Of a stretch of DNA of 64,000 bases, positions 1 to 12,106 are shown piece after piece; position 1 is the stretch's first letter; each line of letters opens with the position of its first letter. Source of the stretch: Xiphophorus maculatus (taxonomy: Eukaryota > Chordata > Actinopteri > Cyprinodontiformes > Poeciliidae); assembly GCF_002775205.1 (NCBI RefSeq), contig NC_036464.1, positions 3,349,817-3,413,816 of the forward strand, given 5' to 3'. The notes below the pieces were generated by a model. The model was not told where the DNA came from and ran no database searches. It saw only the letters and a program-made list of their open reading frames with translations. The position numbers were made by a program, and so were the translations under genes.

Positions 1-367
1 TGGTGGCTGTTGTGGACGGCTAGCTCTGATCACGTGGTGTTGGTAGTGATTGTAGATCAGCTGCTGATCACCTGGTGACTTTAGTGAGTGGGTGATGAGG
101 CAGGTCTACTTTTTGCTGACCGCTTTAAGCTAGTATGTTTTTGTCTTTGATCTCTGTTTAAACCAGCAGATCCGTTTTTAATGCTGCTTTTTTTTGTTCT
201 GCCTTAGATTTTTGATGATATTGAGGAAAATAAAATCATTTTAACTGCAGCTTGGATTTAAGTTTTGATCAGCTGGCGCATCAACAAATGATTCCCCTAT
301 TCAGCTGAAGTATTACCTCATAAATGAAACTTCAAAACTCATTATGTGGCATTGTCTTCATTCGGTC
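1..367. other. Intergenic sequence beyond the TRP channel gene
   Basis: No open frame or recognisable repeat is seen. The sequence is AT-rich with T runs and lies downstream of the minus-strand channel gene. Confidence 0.5.
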
Positions 368-373
368 TTTATT
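368..373 (-). terminator. Polyadenylation signal of the TRP channel gene
   Basis: Reads AATAAA on the minus strand, about 95 bases past the stop codon at 468-470, giving a short 3' UTR. Position and orientation fit the gene. The cleavage site itself cannot be seen. Confidence 0.6.
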
Positions 374-467
374 TTTCATTTGAAATCAAGAACATTTCAG
401 TCAGTAAGTCCACATGGACCTTCGTGGTTCATCAGGTCATAGACTAGATACCAGGTTCAAGCTGGTC

Positions 468-3400
468 TCAAACAAAGTCATTCCTGATCTGGACCAGCTG
501 CTGGACCAGAGATCGAAGCTCCTTCAGCTCTGCCTGAACGGCCTGGAGTTCCTGTTGCAGGTTCTTGGGATCTTGGACCTGCTGGTTCTGTCTCTCTAGG
601 CTCTCCTGGCTCTGGTTGTGATGTTTTTTTGGTCCCTGAAGCTTCTGTTTCTGAGCTGTCTGAGACTCTTGGATGGAGAGGTTTTGAAGCTCATGGTTCT
701 CCTGGACCTGAAGCTGTTGGTTCTGCTGGTGTTGTTCTATTGGGAACCTGCCAGAGAGACTGGAGGTCAGACTTGCTGTTTAGTTTAGCACTGACCTGTT
801 CTGTGTGTCCTGGTGTTCTTGTCATGAAGTGCGGTGGTGTGAATGGTGAGCCAGACGCAGCAGACCCAGGATGAAATGATTATGGTGATTTAAGGTTGAG
901 AACAAGGTGCAAACAAAAACAGTCCAAAATCCTGGCAGCACAGCAGAGCGGAAGGCAGAGGCTCAGCACTGGTAGCAACAGGACATACGACAACACACAA
1001 CAAGGACCCGACAAAGACACAGAGACACAGGTGACACTAAATACACAGGAGGTAATCAGGGAACAAGACACACCTGGGAACTAATCAAGGGGAGACAGGA
1101 CAACATGGAGACTCAGAAACAGAGGAAACTCAAAATTAATACACAGAAAAACTCAAACCATGACAGTTCTCACCTTGATCTGCTGGCTGCCTCCACTTCC
1201 CTCTGAAGGACCAGGAACTGGTCCAGAGTCTCCTGCAGGACAAGCCATCCCATCATGCCCCGGGAAGGAGGGACATGAAGTAGGAAATGTACGGATACCC
1301 ACCCTCACCTGTCCTGTGACCTGTCCAAACTCATGGTGGTAACAGGAGCTCACTGAGACGTTATCGCAGGCCTCGCCCAGTGGAGAGCAGTGCTTGGAGA
1401 TGTACTGGTTGTCATAGAAATGATGGAGGCGGGGCATGGAGTCTTCCACCTGCAGGATGACGGCGGCCTGCTGCATCACGGCATTAGCCCGGGAGTTATC
1501 ATGCACCCTGAAACCACCAATCAATCAATCAATCAATCAATAGCAAGTCAGTCGATAGCTTTTATGGTGTTGGTTTAAATGTCTTTTCAGGTCATTTAGG
1601 TTACAGTCCGTATGTTGAGACCAGTCGAGGTGTGACCTCTGACCTCTGGAAGGTGTCAGTTAGTAGTGCAATCAGGAGGTTGATACACAAGATGGAGGAC
1701 GCTGCCAGGAATGTTCCACACAGTAGAGGAGCCATGATGTTGTCCACAGTTACCATGGCAGCGTACTCGTACTCGTCCACCAGAGTGATCCGGTAAAGGC
1801 TGTAGAGTAGACCTGAGACAGACTGCATGCTGGGAACGGAGGGCGTTCCTGAGAACACAACACAGTTTCTGTCAGAGCAGAGCTGAACTCAGAACCTTCA
1901 CAAAGTCGGACCCACTGATGTTCTGACCTCCGAATATGATCCAGAAGCTGCAGGCGTAGGGGATGAAGATCTCAGCATACAGGAACAGGAAGCACATCAC
2001 ATCCCCGACGATGTTCCCCAGCATGACGATGAAGGGCCCCATTAACCTGCAGAGCAGCACGGCTCAGCATCAGCTCTGCTACACATTAAACATGCTTCAT
2101 CTGACAGGCTGGACCAAGCAGAACCAATATGGACGCTGTTCTGGGACAGTTTGGGTGTCCTGCATGTGGTCGACACCGGTCTACCTGATTCACATGGCTC
2201 TAAAACATCCTCAGCAAGTTCCTCAGAAACCTTGGAAGGATCCACTCATCTGGATGTTCAGGACACCAGTGGCTAACTGGACTAGCTTGTGCCTCCATCC
2301 CCCAAAGCTCCAACTGGAGCTGCAGATGCTGGTGGCTTGTTGGAAGACTTCAACATGAGGAAGGAGAACTGTAGGACCGACCCCAGACAGAGCGGTTCTG
2401 AAGCCGGTCTTCCAGCTAGAGCTTTGTACCTGAAGGCTCGGACATGCTTCATGAGTCGCAGCCAGAGGAAGATGATGGACATGGAGAAGAGGCGCAGACT
2501 GAGTGTGTGCAGGAGGACGGATGGCTGCAACACGTCGGCCAAGTGAGCGCAGAAGGAAGCCGTCAGCAGAGAGTAGACCAGCCAATCAAAGACATTCCTG
2601 AGAGCAGGTAGGAACACCTGAATGAATCCTACTGAGAGAAACCAGGTGTGTGTGTGTGTGTGTGTTGGTACCAGCGGTCCCGGCTGTAGTTGCCCCTCAT
2701 CCTGTGGATCCTCCTGGTCTGATTCAGAAGATACTGTCTCTCCTGAAACACAGACACCACGGAGCCAGGACCGCTCCACTTAGCACAGCTTCTTCCTGTG
2801 ATCAACCTGCAGAGTCAGAGTGACATCATGTCTCCTACTTGAGGCCACATGGGATGTGAGCAGCGCAGGTCGTCCTGGAAACGCCGCTCCATCCACCTCC
2901 GTCGCAGGTGGAGCTTCCTCCTCGACAACACAATGTCCTGGATCTCCCTGAACACCTCCTCCAGGGTCAGCAGGAGCGCCAGCACCACCAGCAGAACACG
3001 CCACCAGTCCTGGACAGACAGGTGAGACCGGTTAGCGCCACACAGGTGAGACTCAGACAGGTGGGAGGCACAGACAGCTCACCTGGGGAAAGGTGTAGCG
3101 ATCAGGTGAGTCTTGGCAGACAGACATAGAAATGGCCACAGTCGTCCAACAAACATTGAGCAGGAAGTTGAGGACAAGGAGAATCCACGCCCCCAACCTG
3201 CCACAAGCAGAGTCATGATGTCACACCCACCAGCCAATGAGAGACAGCAGCGATCCAGGTAAAGTCTATCGGAAAGAGCTCACCTGCCATACAGTTTCCA
3301 TTTGATCTCAATGAGCTTGAGAAAGACGGGATTCATGATGAGGTCCAGTTTCCCCTCCAGAACCACAACCTGCAGCTGATGACGACATCAGATGTTATTG

Positions 3401-5304
3401 AGACCTAGAACCAGATCTAAAACCAGAACCATCCAGAACCATTCCTTCTGGACGGTGTCCTCTGAGGATGGACTGTGGGGATCCTGACACCTCCCTCCCT
3501 AGTGGCCTTCTCCGGATCCTTGTGATTGTCCTACACCTGTAGGCCGCCATGCACCCTGCTGGGCCCTCTATCACCACCAGCTGGCCAGGAGGGTGAAGAG
3601 TGTTGCCCAAGGACACAATGGCAAAGGCAGACAAAGAGGGAATCGAACCTGAAAACTGAGGGACGAACTCCTACCAAAATCCCAGGTTATCTGTAATCTA
3701 TAATCTCAGAGTCTGGTCTACTTACTGGGGTGGTTGGTTCACTGATTCCTGCACCTGCAACAGAGACAGTCTTTAGTCTGGTGGTCTGAGTCCCACCTGA
3801 CAGAGGGGAGGCTCTGCTACCTGATGGGTCCCCAGGTGTGCCAGCCTCTGGTTCCAGCAGGTTCAGGTAGAAATACTCCTGTCTGGTCACTCTGTCCGTC
3901 ACGTGGAACTGACGGAGCGCCTCCTGAGCCTGAACACAACACAAGTTACCTGAGCAACCCCAGACCAATCAGAGCTCTGTGTAAGGGGGCAGGGCTTAGT
4001 TACCACATGACTCATCCGACCAATCAGAGCAGAGATGCACATCTGTCCGTCAGAGTCCTTCACCCCAGCGCTCGCTCCAAGCTCCAGCAGGACCTGAGCT
4101 GCTTCACTGCGCTCTGGAAGGAGAGGAACTGATGATGTCACTCATGATGTCGTTAGCTATCTATGATGTCATACTGTGATGTAATGATCACCTATGCTGG
4201 CTGCGAGCTGCAGCGGCGTCCGCTGCTTGTAGTCGGTGCAGCCGATGGCGGCGCCGGCGCGCAGCAGCAGCTTGATGGATCGGACTGCGTCGTTCTTGGC
4301 GGCATAGTGAAGAGGGGTCTGCTGGTCCAGAAGAGTCCGGGCGCTCGGATCGGCTGACAACAGAACACACAGAGCTGGTACCGGACCTTCGGCACCAGAA
4401 CCCCCCCCTCTACCTGGACCCACCGACCTTCCCGGTCCAGGAGGAACTGGACCATGTCCTCGTAGTCCAGGGCAGAGGCCACGTGCAGCGGTGTGACTCC
4501 GAACCGATCCGAGCCCAGAGGGTCTGATCCGCGGTCCAAAAAGAACCGCATCACATCTACGCTCCATGCTCTGGACACCTGAGGAAACACACCTGGGTTC
4601 AGCTGCACAGCTCAGTACTGCAGACAGGTAAACCAATCCACCAGCTGTGACCTCATGAAGGATGGTCTGTCCGTATCTGTCTGAGCAGTTTGGGTCGGCG
4701 CCGCCTGAGATCACCTCATCCAGAAACTGGAGGTCCACCTGAGCACAGAGACACAACCTGAACACCTGGTCGGTCTCACCTGGTCGGTCTCAGTTGGTCG
4801 GTCTCAGCTGGTCGGTCTCAGCTGGTCGGTCTCAGTTGGTCGGTCTCAGCTGGTCGGTCTCAGCTGGTCGGTCTGACCTGGTCGGTCTCAGTTGGTCGGT
4901 CTCACCTGGTCGGTCTCAGTTGGTCGGTCTCAGCTGGTCGGTCTCAGCTGGTCGGTCTCACCTGGTCGGTGTCCTGGTTGCTGGCTGCCAGATGTCTGAA
5001 GTGGTCCAGCAGTTTTTTGTCCAGGTGCTTCTGGAGTTTGGTAGTCGTGTCAGTCTCGTCTTCCTCTGCCAGACCTGTGTACCTGGCCTCCAGGTGAACA
5101 CCTGGACATGAGGACAGAAACGTCTACCAGCCGGTCCTCAGGCATGACAAACCCAACTCACCTGAGCTCACCTGTCAACAGGCTGCTTCGCTGCTTCCGG
5201 CGCCTCCGAGAATACGACCTCCACCGAGACTCGGACCGGACCAGTCTAGATGGACCAACCTGCTGATGGACATGGATGGTCCCGGTTCTGCCAGTTGTGT
5301 CCAT
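468..5304 (-). CDS. TRP-family cation channel with ankyrin repeats (797 aa, 18 exons)
   Basis: Exons (minus): 5304-5172, 5101-4962, 4738-4652, 4578-4428, 4353-4192, 4113-4004, 3929-3821, 3754-3726, 3369-3284, 3197-3083, 3009-2839, 2742-2672, 2597-2430, 2046-1928, 1848-1644, 1507-1309, 1232-1174, 747-468. All introns are GT-AG and phases close to 797 codons plus TGA. Residues 1-90 are basic then acidic. About 92-260 hold four ankyrin-like repeats (GQTILHE, GVTPLHVASA, QTPLHYAAK, RTPLQLAAS). S1 lies near 337-357, S2 near 375-395, S3-S4 near 456-510, S5 near 512-545. A pore segment follows FGG near 549. S6 near 585-612 contains INLLIALLTDTFQR. The last exon is a Gln-rich coiled coil. A plasma- or organelle-membrane cation channel is expected from the family. 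Length and layout fit TRPV/TRPA-like channels, but I cannot assign the subfamily. Exon 8 is only 29 nt. The start ATG at 5304 is in frame and no earlier exon is required. Confidence 0.85.
2646..2665. repeat. (GT)n microsatellite in a short TRP-gene intron
   Basis: A GT run lies in the 74-bp intron 12 of the channel gene, only a few bases from the 5' splice site at 2672/2671. Length variation here could change a very short intron. Confidence 0.8.
3395..3670 (-). repeat. Degenerate teleost interspersed repeat in TRP-gene intron 8
   Basis: The segment contains 'gttgcccaaggacac', 'ggaatcgaacctg' and related words. These match the arms of the repeats at 6700-6800 and 8490-8580 (cf. 'cttgcccaaaggcac', 'ggaatcgaactta'). 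It is an old, diverged copy inside the intron between exons 8 and 9. Confidence 0.55.
4762..4975. repeat. 14-bp minisatellite abutting a splice donor
   Basis: About 15 tandem copies of a unit like cagctggtcggtct fill intron 2 of the channel gene and run straight into the end of exon 2 (4962). The minus-strand unit resembles the donor context ACCGACCAG|GTGAG. Several units (for example near 4779 and 4902) carry the same CAGGTGAG word as the real donor. Confidence 0.85.
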
Positions 5305-5980
5305 TCCGCCTGGTTACCAGTCAAGTCTCCTCCTGTCCTGCCGGTCGTTCCTCCGCTCGTCTCTGGGCCGAGGTCCGACGGGTCGGCTGCTGCTTATCAT
5401 CGGCTCAAAGGTTTGGTCTTATCAGAGGGTGGAGGACGGACGGCAGGGCGGGGACAACGTCTCTGAGACGCTCGGGCAGAAACCAGGGGACAGCAGGACC
5501 TGAGCTGCTTCACTGGTCCTGAAGCAGCTCAGGTCAGTTCCTCTCTCTGGAAGGAGAGGAACTGACGATGTCACTCATGATGTCATTAGCCATCTATGAT
5601 GTCATACTGTGATGTAATGATGACCTTTGCTGCTGTCTCCTGCCGCAGGAGCAGCAGGGGATTTATGGATTGGTAGGTGGTTAAACTGAGCCGCAGTGTT
5701 GCTGCGTGTGCAGGATCTTTATCAGCATACGGACATTTTTTAATGAATTTAATTATCAACTTATTTGGAAATGTTTGTGGTTAAAGGGATTAGTTGTAAC
5801 AATCCACTTTATTTGGGAAATATTTATCAGTAATAATGCTGTAGGTTATTTAGTTTTTTAAATGTTAATATTTTCACAGGAATGTCGCCATGTTTTTCAC
5901 ACTGCAATGCATTCTGGGTAAATGACGTGTAATGGTCCAACTGCCTGGCTCCTTAAGTTATTAGGTTATTAAGCCTTTTT
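5305..5980. other. Upstream region of the TRP channel gene with a partial internal duplication
   Basis: The segment 5491-5632 is a near copy of 4087-4195, that is, the start of exon 6, intron 5 and the end of exon 5. The copy also carries a perfect 16-bp inverted repeat (5497-5512 and 5520-5535, 7-nt loop). No TATA box stands out. The remainder is AT-rich and empty. Confidence 0.55.
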
Positions 5981-6195
5981 TATGGAGTTAAATTTGTTTC
6001 ACAATTATTCAATCAAAAAAAATAGAATTGTAATCAAAACTTTGGGATTTGGAAAAAGGAAATTTAAATTAAAAAAATGAATCTGGTCAAAACTTTTTGA
6101 ATTGTAATTTTTTTTAAACAAAAAAAATTGTTTAAAAAGCTTTTTTTTATTCAAATCACTCATTTTTGTTTGAAGAAGTGAAAAAGTTATATGAA

Positions 6196-6605
6196 CCCTA
6201 GACATAAATTCAAACTGGAAGACTCTTTAGCCAAACCCGCATCATCCATCGACCACCTATCAACGCCGGACCACGCCACGTTCAATCACCGACCAAGCCC
6301 CAGTTGATAAAAACCTCCGTCCATGGCATCTTCCGCTTTCCAGCCGCGCTCAACCCACCTCCGCCCGTTCTCCACCTTCACTCTCCAGGCTCTCCAGGCT
6401 CGCATCCTTCACCGACCTCCACCACCAGAGTCGGGTCCCGGGGATGACATTCCTAATCAGCATCAGGAATGCTCATCCGAGCTTTTTGCAGATCACAGCT
6501 CGATGTCCTCAGCTGGAGCTCGAGCGCCAAAGAACTTTAATTCATTAATGTCAATAAACTTTTCTAATCGCTTTCTTTCTCCGTCTGAGTCTCTCCAGAT
6601 TTAAT
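6196..6605. repeat. Insertion in the left arm of the foldback element
   Basis: The sequence is missing from the partner arm and is much more GC-rich than its surroundings. It ends with an AATAAA (6552-6557) followed by 'cttttctaatcgctttct', which resembles the end of a retroelement or LTR. There is no recognisable protein, so its class is unknown. Confidence 0.4.
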
Positions 6606-7828
6606 TACAGAACATAAACTTTAATTTGGCATGTCAGAATTTTTTGGTTGGGACTAAGTTTTTAGTCTAAGTTTTTTTTGATGCTCCTGTTTTGGTTCAA
6701 TGGGGACTGTCTTGCGATCGGAAGGTTGTAGGTTCAGTTCCAGCTTCCTCCTGCCACATGTCGATGTGCCTCTGGGCAAAGCACTTAACCCCAAATTGCG
6801 TATCAGTGTATAAATGTGCGAATGAATGACGAACGATGTAAGACATGTTCCTATTGGGCAGAATATTACAAAAGAGATTACATTTTATTGTAAGTACCAA
6901 CAGGATAACAAAATGAACAGTGAATATTTAATAAACTTCCCAGCAGTTACTCAGATGTCAGACTTGTTTGTCTTTACTGGTGATGAAAACTCGTCACTGT
7001 GGAGGAGAAGAGCAGCGGCTCGGCTCAGTGCAGGATCACTGCAGCGTTAAAGTCTGCAGGTAGATTTTTGCATGTCTGGTCCTCCGGTTTCCAGATCCTA
7101 ATTTACTGTAAATAAAAAGTTAGTCAACGCTGTGACGATCCGGCTGACCGATGGACGGTAGCGGTCAGCAGGTCCAGGTGTTTGGATCCAAGGGAAAGGT
7201 CATTTACCCTCAGGAAGGTCTCAGGGGGTTCAACCTGTCCTGGTTGAACATCATACAGCATCTCAATCATGGCTCAGAAACGCATCAAGAAGTTTTATGA
7301 CGCAAACCTGAAAAACAGAAATAAACAAGTGATCATATTTAGCTACACAACATAATCAAAACCCAATAAGCCCTAAAATCTTTTTAAGAGTTTTAATTGA
7401 AAATAAATTGCCGATATCTCAGGAAATTAAATATAAATCGAAATAAAACTAAATGCAAGACACATACTGTACACACCAATTAACAGTAAAAAAAAACAAC
7501 TCGCAACTCAACAAAGGTGCGCTGGTTAACGAATTTAACATAAAGACAGGCGAATATTACGCCTGAAAATTAAGCCTAGTTTATGCACTTTACCTAGTGC
7601 TAACATTAGCTAGCAGGATATGCTACTGGGGATCACGGCAGACAAAATATGTGACTGTCGTCATAACTTGTGTAAGATTTCTTCTTTGAAAAAAAGGATG
7701 GACACTTTAGTAGCTGCCAAACGGTGTTGTTTTGTGAAGATTACTAACCATTCAGTCACATTCTGTGTCCCGTCACCGAAGCCCTGCAGTTCGGGACAGA
7801 GTTCTGAGATCCAGGGAGTCGGAGTCAT

Positions 7829-8335
7829 TCTCTTTAGTCAGCGCTAACCAATAGGAACACGTCTTACATCGTTCGTCATCCTCTTCAGTCAGCGCTAACC
7901 AATAGCAACACTTCTTACATCGTTCGTCATCCGCATTAGTCAGCGCTAACCAATAGGAACACGTCTTACATCGTTCGTCATCCGCATTAGTCAGCGCTAA
8001 CCAATAGCAACACGTCTAACATCGATCGTCATCCGCATTAGTCAGCGCTAACCAATAGGAACACGTCTTACATCGTTCGTCATCCGCATTAGTCAGTGCT
8101 AACCAATAGGAACACGTCTAACATCGATCGTCATCCTCTTTAGTCAGCGCTAACCAATAGCAACACGTCTAACATCGATCGTCATCCGCATTAGTCAGCG
8201 CTAACCAATAGGAACACGTTTAACATCGATCGTCATCCGCATTAGTCAGCGCTAACCAATAGGAACACGTCTTACATCGTTCGTCATCCGCATTAGTCAG
8301 CGCTAACCAATAGGAACACGTCTTACATCGTCAAA
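7829..8335. repeat. 51-bp tandem array, 10 copies
   Basis: The marker 'tagtcagcg' or its variants recurs at 7835, 7886, 7937 and so on to 8294, exactly 51 bp apart. Each unit contains AACCAATAGGAACACGT and ACATCGTTCGTCATC. One unit in reverse orientation is present at 6826-6858 in the opposite arm of the foldback element. Confidence 0.9.
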
Positions 8336-8945
8336 TAAAGTTGACGCCAAAGAATGGCAAGCAAAACTCGTTGTGCTCAAATGGTAAATGGACTGAACTT
8401 GTCTAGCAGTTTTCCTGTAATTTTGACCACTCAAAGCGCTTTACACTGGAGTCATTCATATTCTCACCCACTCGCACATTTATACACTGATACGCAATTT
8501 GGGGTTAAGTACCTTGCCCAAAGGCACGTCGAAATGTGGCAGTAGGAAGCTGGAATCGAACTTACAACCTTCCGACCGCAAGACAGTCCCCATTGAACCA
8601 AAAGAAGAGCATAAAAAAAACTTAGTCTCAACCAAAAAATTCTGACATGCGCAAATAAAAGTAAATAACTTTTTCACTTCTTCAAACAAAAATGAGTGAT
8701 TTTAATAAAAAAAAATTTTTTTTAAACTTTTTTGTAAAAAAAAAAAAAAAAAAGAAGAAAAAAAGAACTATTACAATTCTAAAAGTTTTGACCAGTTTAA
8801 TTTTTTTTATTGAGATAAGTTTTTTTGTTTGAAAAGAAAATATTTTTTGCAAATCAAAAAGTTTTGATAAGTTCTATTTTTTGTTTGACATGATATTTTT
8901 ATTTATTTGACTGAATAATTGTGAAGCAAATATAACTCCATACTT

Positions 8946-9172
8946 TTTCATTTGAACCGGAGCGCATTGAAATAACAAGAGGTGATGAAGATGAGTAGCA
9001 AACAGAGGAAGCTGCTGCTGCCTTCAGCTTCATAAATGAAGCGATGAATGACGCTCACCTCTGGTCGGACTGCGGCTGCGTGACCCAGTAAGAACTTCTG
9101 TAGCTCTGAGTCCGCTTGTTGCCGAACCAACACTCTGTTTGATGTCGGTAGTGGTTTCACAGTACTGGTGTT
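8946..9172. other. Spacer between foldback element and 27-bp minisatellite
   Basis: A minus-strand open stretch ends at a GTGAGC donor-like site near 9056. It matches no family I recognise and continues into the minisatellite, so I do not call an exon. Confidence 0.3.
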
Positions 9173-10290
9173 CTAGCTCCGTTAGCATCTCCAGTAGTAA
9201 TAGCTCTGTTAGCATCTCCAGCAGTAATAGCTCCGTTAGCATCTCCAGTAGTAATAGCTCTGTTAGCATCTCCAGCAGTAATAGCTCCGTTAGCATCTCC
9301 AGTAGTAATAGCTCCGTTAGCATCTCCAGTAGTAATTGCTCCGTTAGCATCTCCAGTAGTAATAGCTCCGTTAGCATCTCCAGCAGTAATAGCTCCGTTA
9401 GCATCTCCAGCAGTAATAGCTCCGTTAGCATCTCCAGTAGTAATAGCTCCGTTAGCATCTCCAGCAGTAATAGCTCCGTTAGCATCTCCAGTAGTAATAG
9501 CTCCGTTAGCATCTCCAGCAGTAATAGCTCCGTTAGCATCTCCAGTAGTAATAGCTCCGTTAGCATCTCCAGCAGTAATAGCTCCGTTAGCATCTCCAGT
9601 AGTAATAGCTCCGTTAGCATCTCCAGCAGTAATAGCTCCGTTAGCATCTCCAGTAGTAATAGCTCCGTTAGCATCTCCAGCAGTAATAGCTCCGTTAGCA
9701 TCTCCAGTAGTAATAGCTCCGTTAGCATCTCCAGCAGTAATAGCTCCGTTAGCATCTCCAGCAGTAATAGCTCCGTTAGCATTTCCAGCAGTAATAGCTC
9801 CGTTAGCATCTCCAGCAGTAATAGCTCCGTTAGCATTTCCAGCAGTAATAGCTCCGTTAGCATCTCCAGTAGTAATAGCTCCATTAGCATTTCCAGCAGT
9901 AATAGCTCCGTTAGCATCTCCAGCAGTAATAGCTTCGTTAGCATCTCCAGTAGTAATAGCTCCGTTAGCATTTCCAGCAGTAATAGCTCCGTTAGCATCT
10001 CCAGTAGTAATAGCTCCATTAGCATTTCCAGCAGTAATAGCTTCGTTAGCATCTCCAGTAGTAATAGCTTCGTTAGCATCTCCAGTAGTAATAGCTCCAT
10101 TAGCATCTCCAGTAGTAATAGCTCCATTAGCATTTCCAGTAGTAATAGCACCGTTAGCATCTCCAGTAGTAATAGCTTCGTTAGCATCTCCAGTAGTAAT
10201 AGCTCCATTAGCATCTCCAGTAGTAATAGCTCCATTAGCATTTCCAGTAGTAATAGCACCGTTAGCATCTCCAGCAGTAATAGCTCCATT
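9173..10290. repeat. 27-bp minisatellite, about 41 copies
   Basis: The unit contains ccgttagcatctccagtagt, followed by aatagct, and varies mainly as cagt/cagc and tcc/tct/tca. Because 27 is divisible by 3 and the unit lacks stops, both strands stay open for more than 380 codons (SVSISSSNS on plus, a Leu/Glu-rich repeat on minus). I treat neither as protein. Confidence 0.95.
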
Positions 10291-12007
10291 AGTGCTGCTT
10301 GTTTTTGACGTTTCTCCCAGCGTCCGGTTCGGATGGCGCTAACAGCCACACCTGACCTTCATGGGTCCGGTTGGATCGGTGATGTCAGTACCTTAGGCAG
10401 TATAGCTCCTGTTAGCATCTCAAAGACCGTCCGGCTCTGCCTGTCTCAGCACGGCGTTTATTTTTAGCTAGTTAAGGTAACGATCACCTGTTAGAGCCGT
10501 CGTTGGTTCTGCTGGTATAAATGGTTCTAAGTGTGGAGAAATGTCCAGGGTCCAGATCAGGTCCTTCGTTGTGTTCAAAGTTAGCCTTCCTGTGTTTCCT
10601 CTGTAGACTGCAGTACAGAATGGATCTGATGACATCATCAACCCATCGGTGGAAAGATGGCGATCTCCATGGTTGACAAATATAACAAAAGATGTACATT
10701 TTTGAAGTAATTATGAGTTTTGGCGTATCACAAACAGCAATATTTTTAGATAATAGGAAAATGACAACATATTTAGGCAACATGTTCAACTAATGTTGGA
10801 TCCTTTAATGGAAGATTGAACCAGTTATTTGATTTAAGTTTATCCTGTATATATTGTAAAAACTACAATACAAATCACTTTCTGCATTATTTTTCTGTCT
10901 CTGTTAAATAAACTCTGATCCTCCCTGAGTTTTATCTTTAGGTTTTCTGATCAACAGCTCTTTATTTTAAATATTGATCGCCTCATCTTAACATGAGTTC
11001 AGCATCATAAATGCTACCCTACCCTGCAGCTTGATAGGTAAATATGTCAACTAACATTAAGATAAATATTAAGGAATATTCATTTCCCTTGTCATTCACA
11101 TGGTGTTCAAATTTTCCACATGTGATAAAGTGTTTTGTTCATGTGATCATATATGATCAGATTTTTTCCATAAACAATATTGTTTTTCTTGCTATCTGGG
11201 TATTTTTCCGTAAATATCCCGGACTGAGAGGAACGCTGTTGGACGTCCAGCTGAGGACAGCTGACTGTCTCTGTTGTGGATCTCCGGAGGACTGGAGGAG
11301 GTTCCTGCGGCCTTCTCCAACAGGGGGCGTTCAGGAACTTCGTGGTGGGCCTGGTCGGCGGATCCTGCCGGCACACCTGCTGCCACTTACCTTGTTGGGA
11401 GGAGTATTTCAGGAGGACATCGTCAACACTCTTGTGCCAGAGTGTTAGCTCGTAAATGGTAGATCCAGTTTTATTGCTGACCTCAGACCATCTGCTCTAG
11501 TCTAATATTCTGCTCTTGTGGCCTCGCCTCAGGTTTTCGTTGCCGCAGAGCTGCCGGCATCCTGTCCGTCCGGATTCCCTGTGGCCGGAGGAATCATCGA
11601 GACCACAAAACCTGATCCTCCTTGTTTCCCGAAGAGCCTGTCTCACCTGTCCGCCCTCCAACGCCGCCGTCGCCCGTTCTCTCTGCTCCAACCCCTGATC
11701 CACCGTGATGCCTATCCCTCTCAGCTCCGCTTTATCCACCAGCAAGTAAGGCCTCGAACCGCTGAACTTCCGTTTCCCTCCCGGCATTCTGTTCTCACTT
11801 CTGTGTTCCTCTTCAGGAAGACCATTGGTCCGGTTCCGCCCTCCCGAGTGTCCCATCCTGGATGTCTTTCACATTTTACACCGTGTTTATAATAAACCAC
11901 TGATCTTACCTTGGTCTCTCTAGTGTGTTCTGCGCATGTGGGTTAATCAAGTAAACCAAAACATGACAGTCTCAGACACAGGGACAGACGCAGTCGGGTT
12001 CTCACAT
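10291..12007. other. Intergenic region with an LTR-like segment
   Basis: No conserved protein is seen. 11500-11970 is GC-rich, has an AATAAA-like word near 11891 and ends 'accaaaacatgaca', resembling the 3' end of a fish LTR retroelement. A matching 5' TGTCATG end was not found. An 'aacagggggcgttc' word near 11319 resembles a CTCF core. Confidence 0.35.
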
Positions 12008-12013
12008 TTTATT
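12008..12013 (-). terminator. Polyadenylation signal of prkn
   Basis: AATAAA on the minus strand, about 95 bases past the stop codon at 12107-12109. This gives a very short 3' UTR. Confidence 0.6.
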
Positions 12014-12106
12014 CTGTTATTTACACTCAGGGACAAATCCACAGTCTGAACCGATGATGGACGGAGCCACGCCCCCCCGGCGGTGGGCGGAGCCTGGCCG
12101 CAGCAT

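Larger units (their letters stand above)
5981..8942. mobile_element. Foldback-like element with long inverted arms
   Basis: The left arm (from 5981, tatggagtta...) is the reverse complement of the right arm (to 8942, ...taactccata). Pairing covers roughly 5981-6195 with 8665-8942 and 6606-6845 with 8430-8660. The arms contain T/A-rich tracts and a tRNA-like SINE core. The left arm is interrupted by about 410 bp (6196-6605) absent from the right. The centre (6860-7828) is unique and has no convincing gene. No transposase is visible, so the element would be non-autonomous. It could also be an inverted duplication of a repeat rather than a true transposon. Confidence 0.6.

Noticed and set aside
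7829-8335. Evenly spaced 51-bp repeats as a CRISPR array
   Set aside because: The whole unit repeats with no unique spacers, there are no cas genes, and the DNA is vertebrate. It is a tandem minisatellite.
9030-10349. Long open frames on both strands over the 27-bp minisatellite
   Set aside because: Same cause: stop-free unit of 27 bp. Both strands cannot plausibly be coding and the ends show no known domain.
11044-11448. Plus-strand 134-codon open stretch
   Set aside because: It begins in AT-rich sequence and has no recognisable domain. It may belong to a degraded retroelement but not to a supportable gene.
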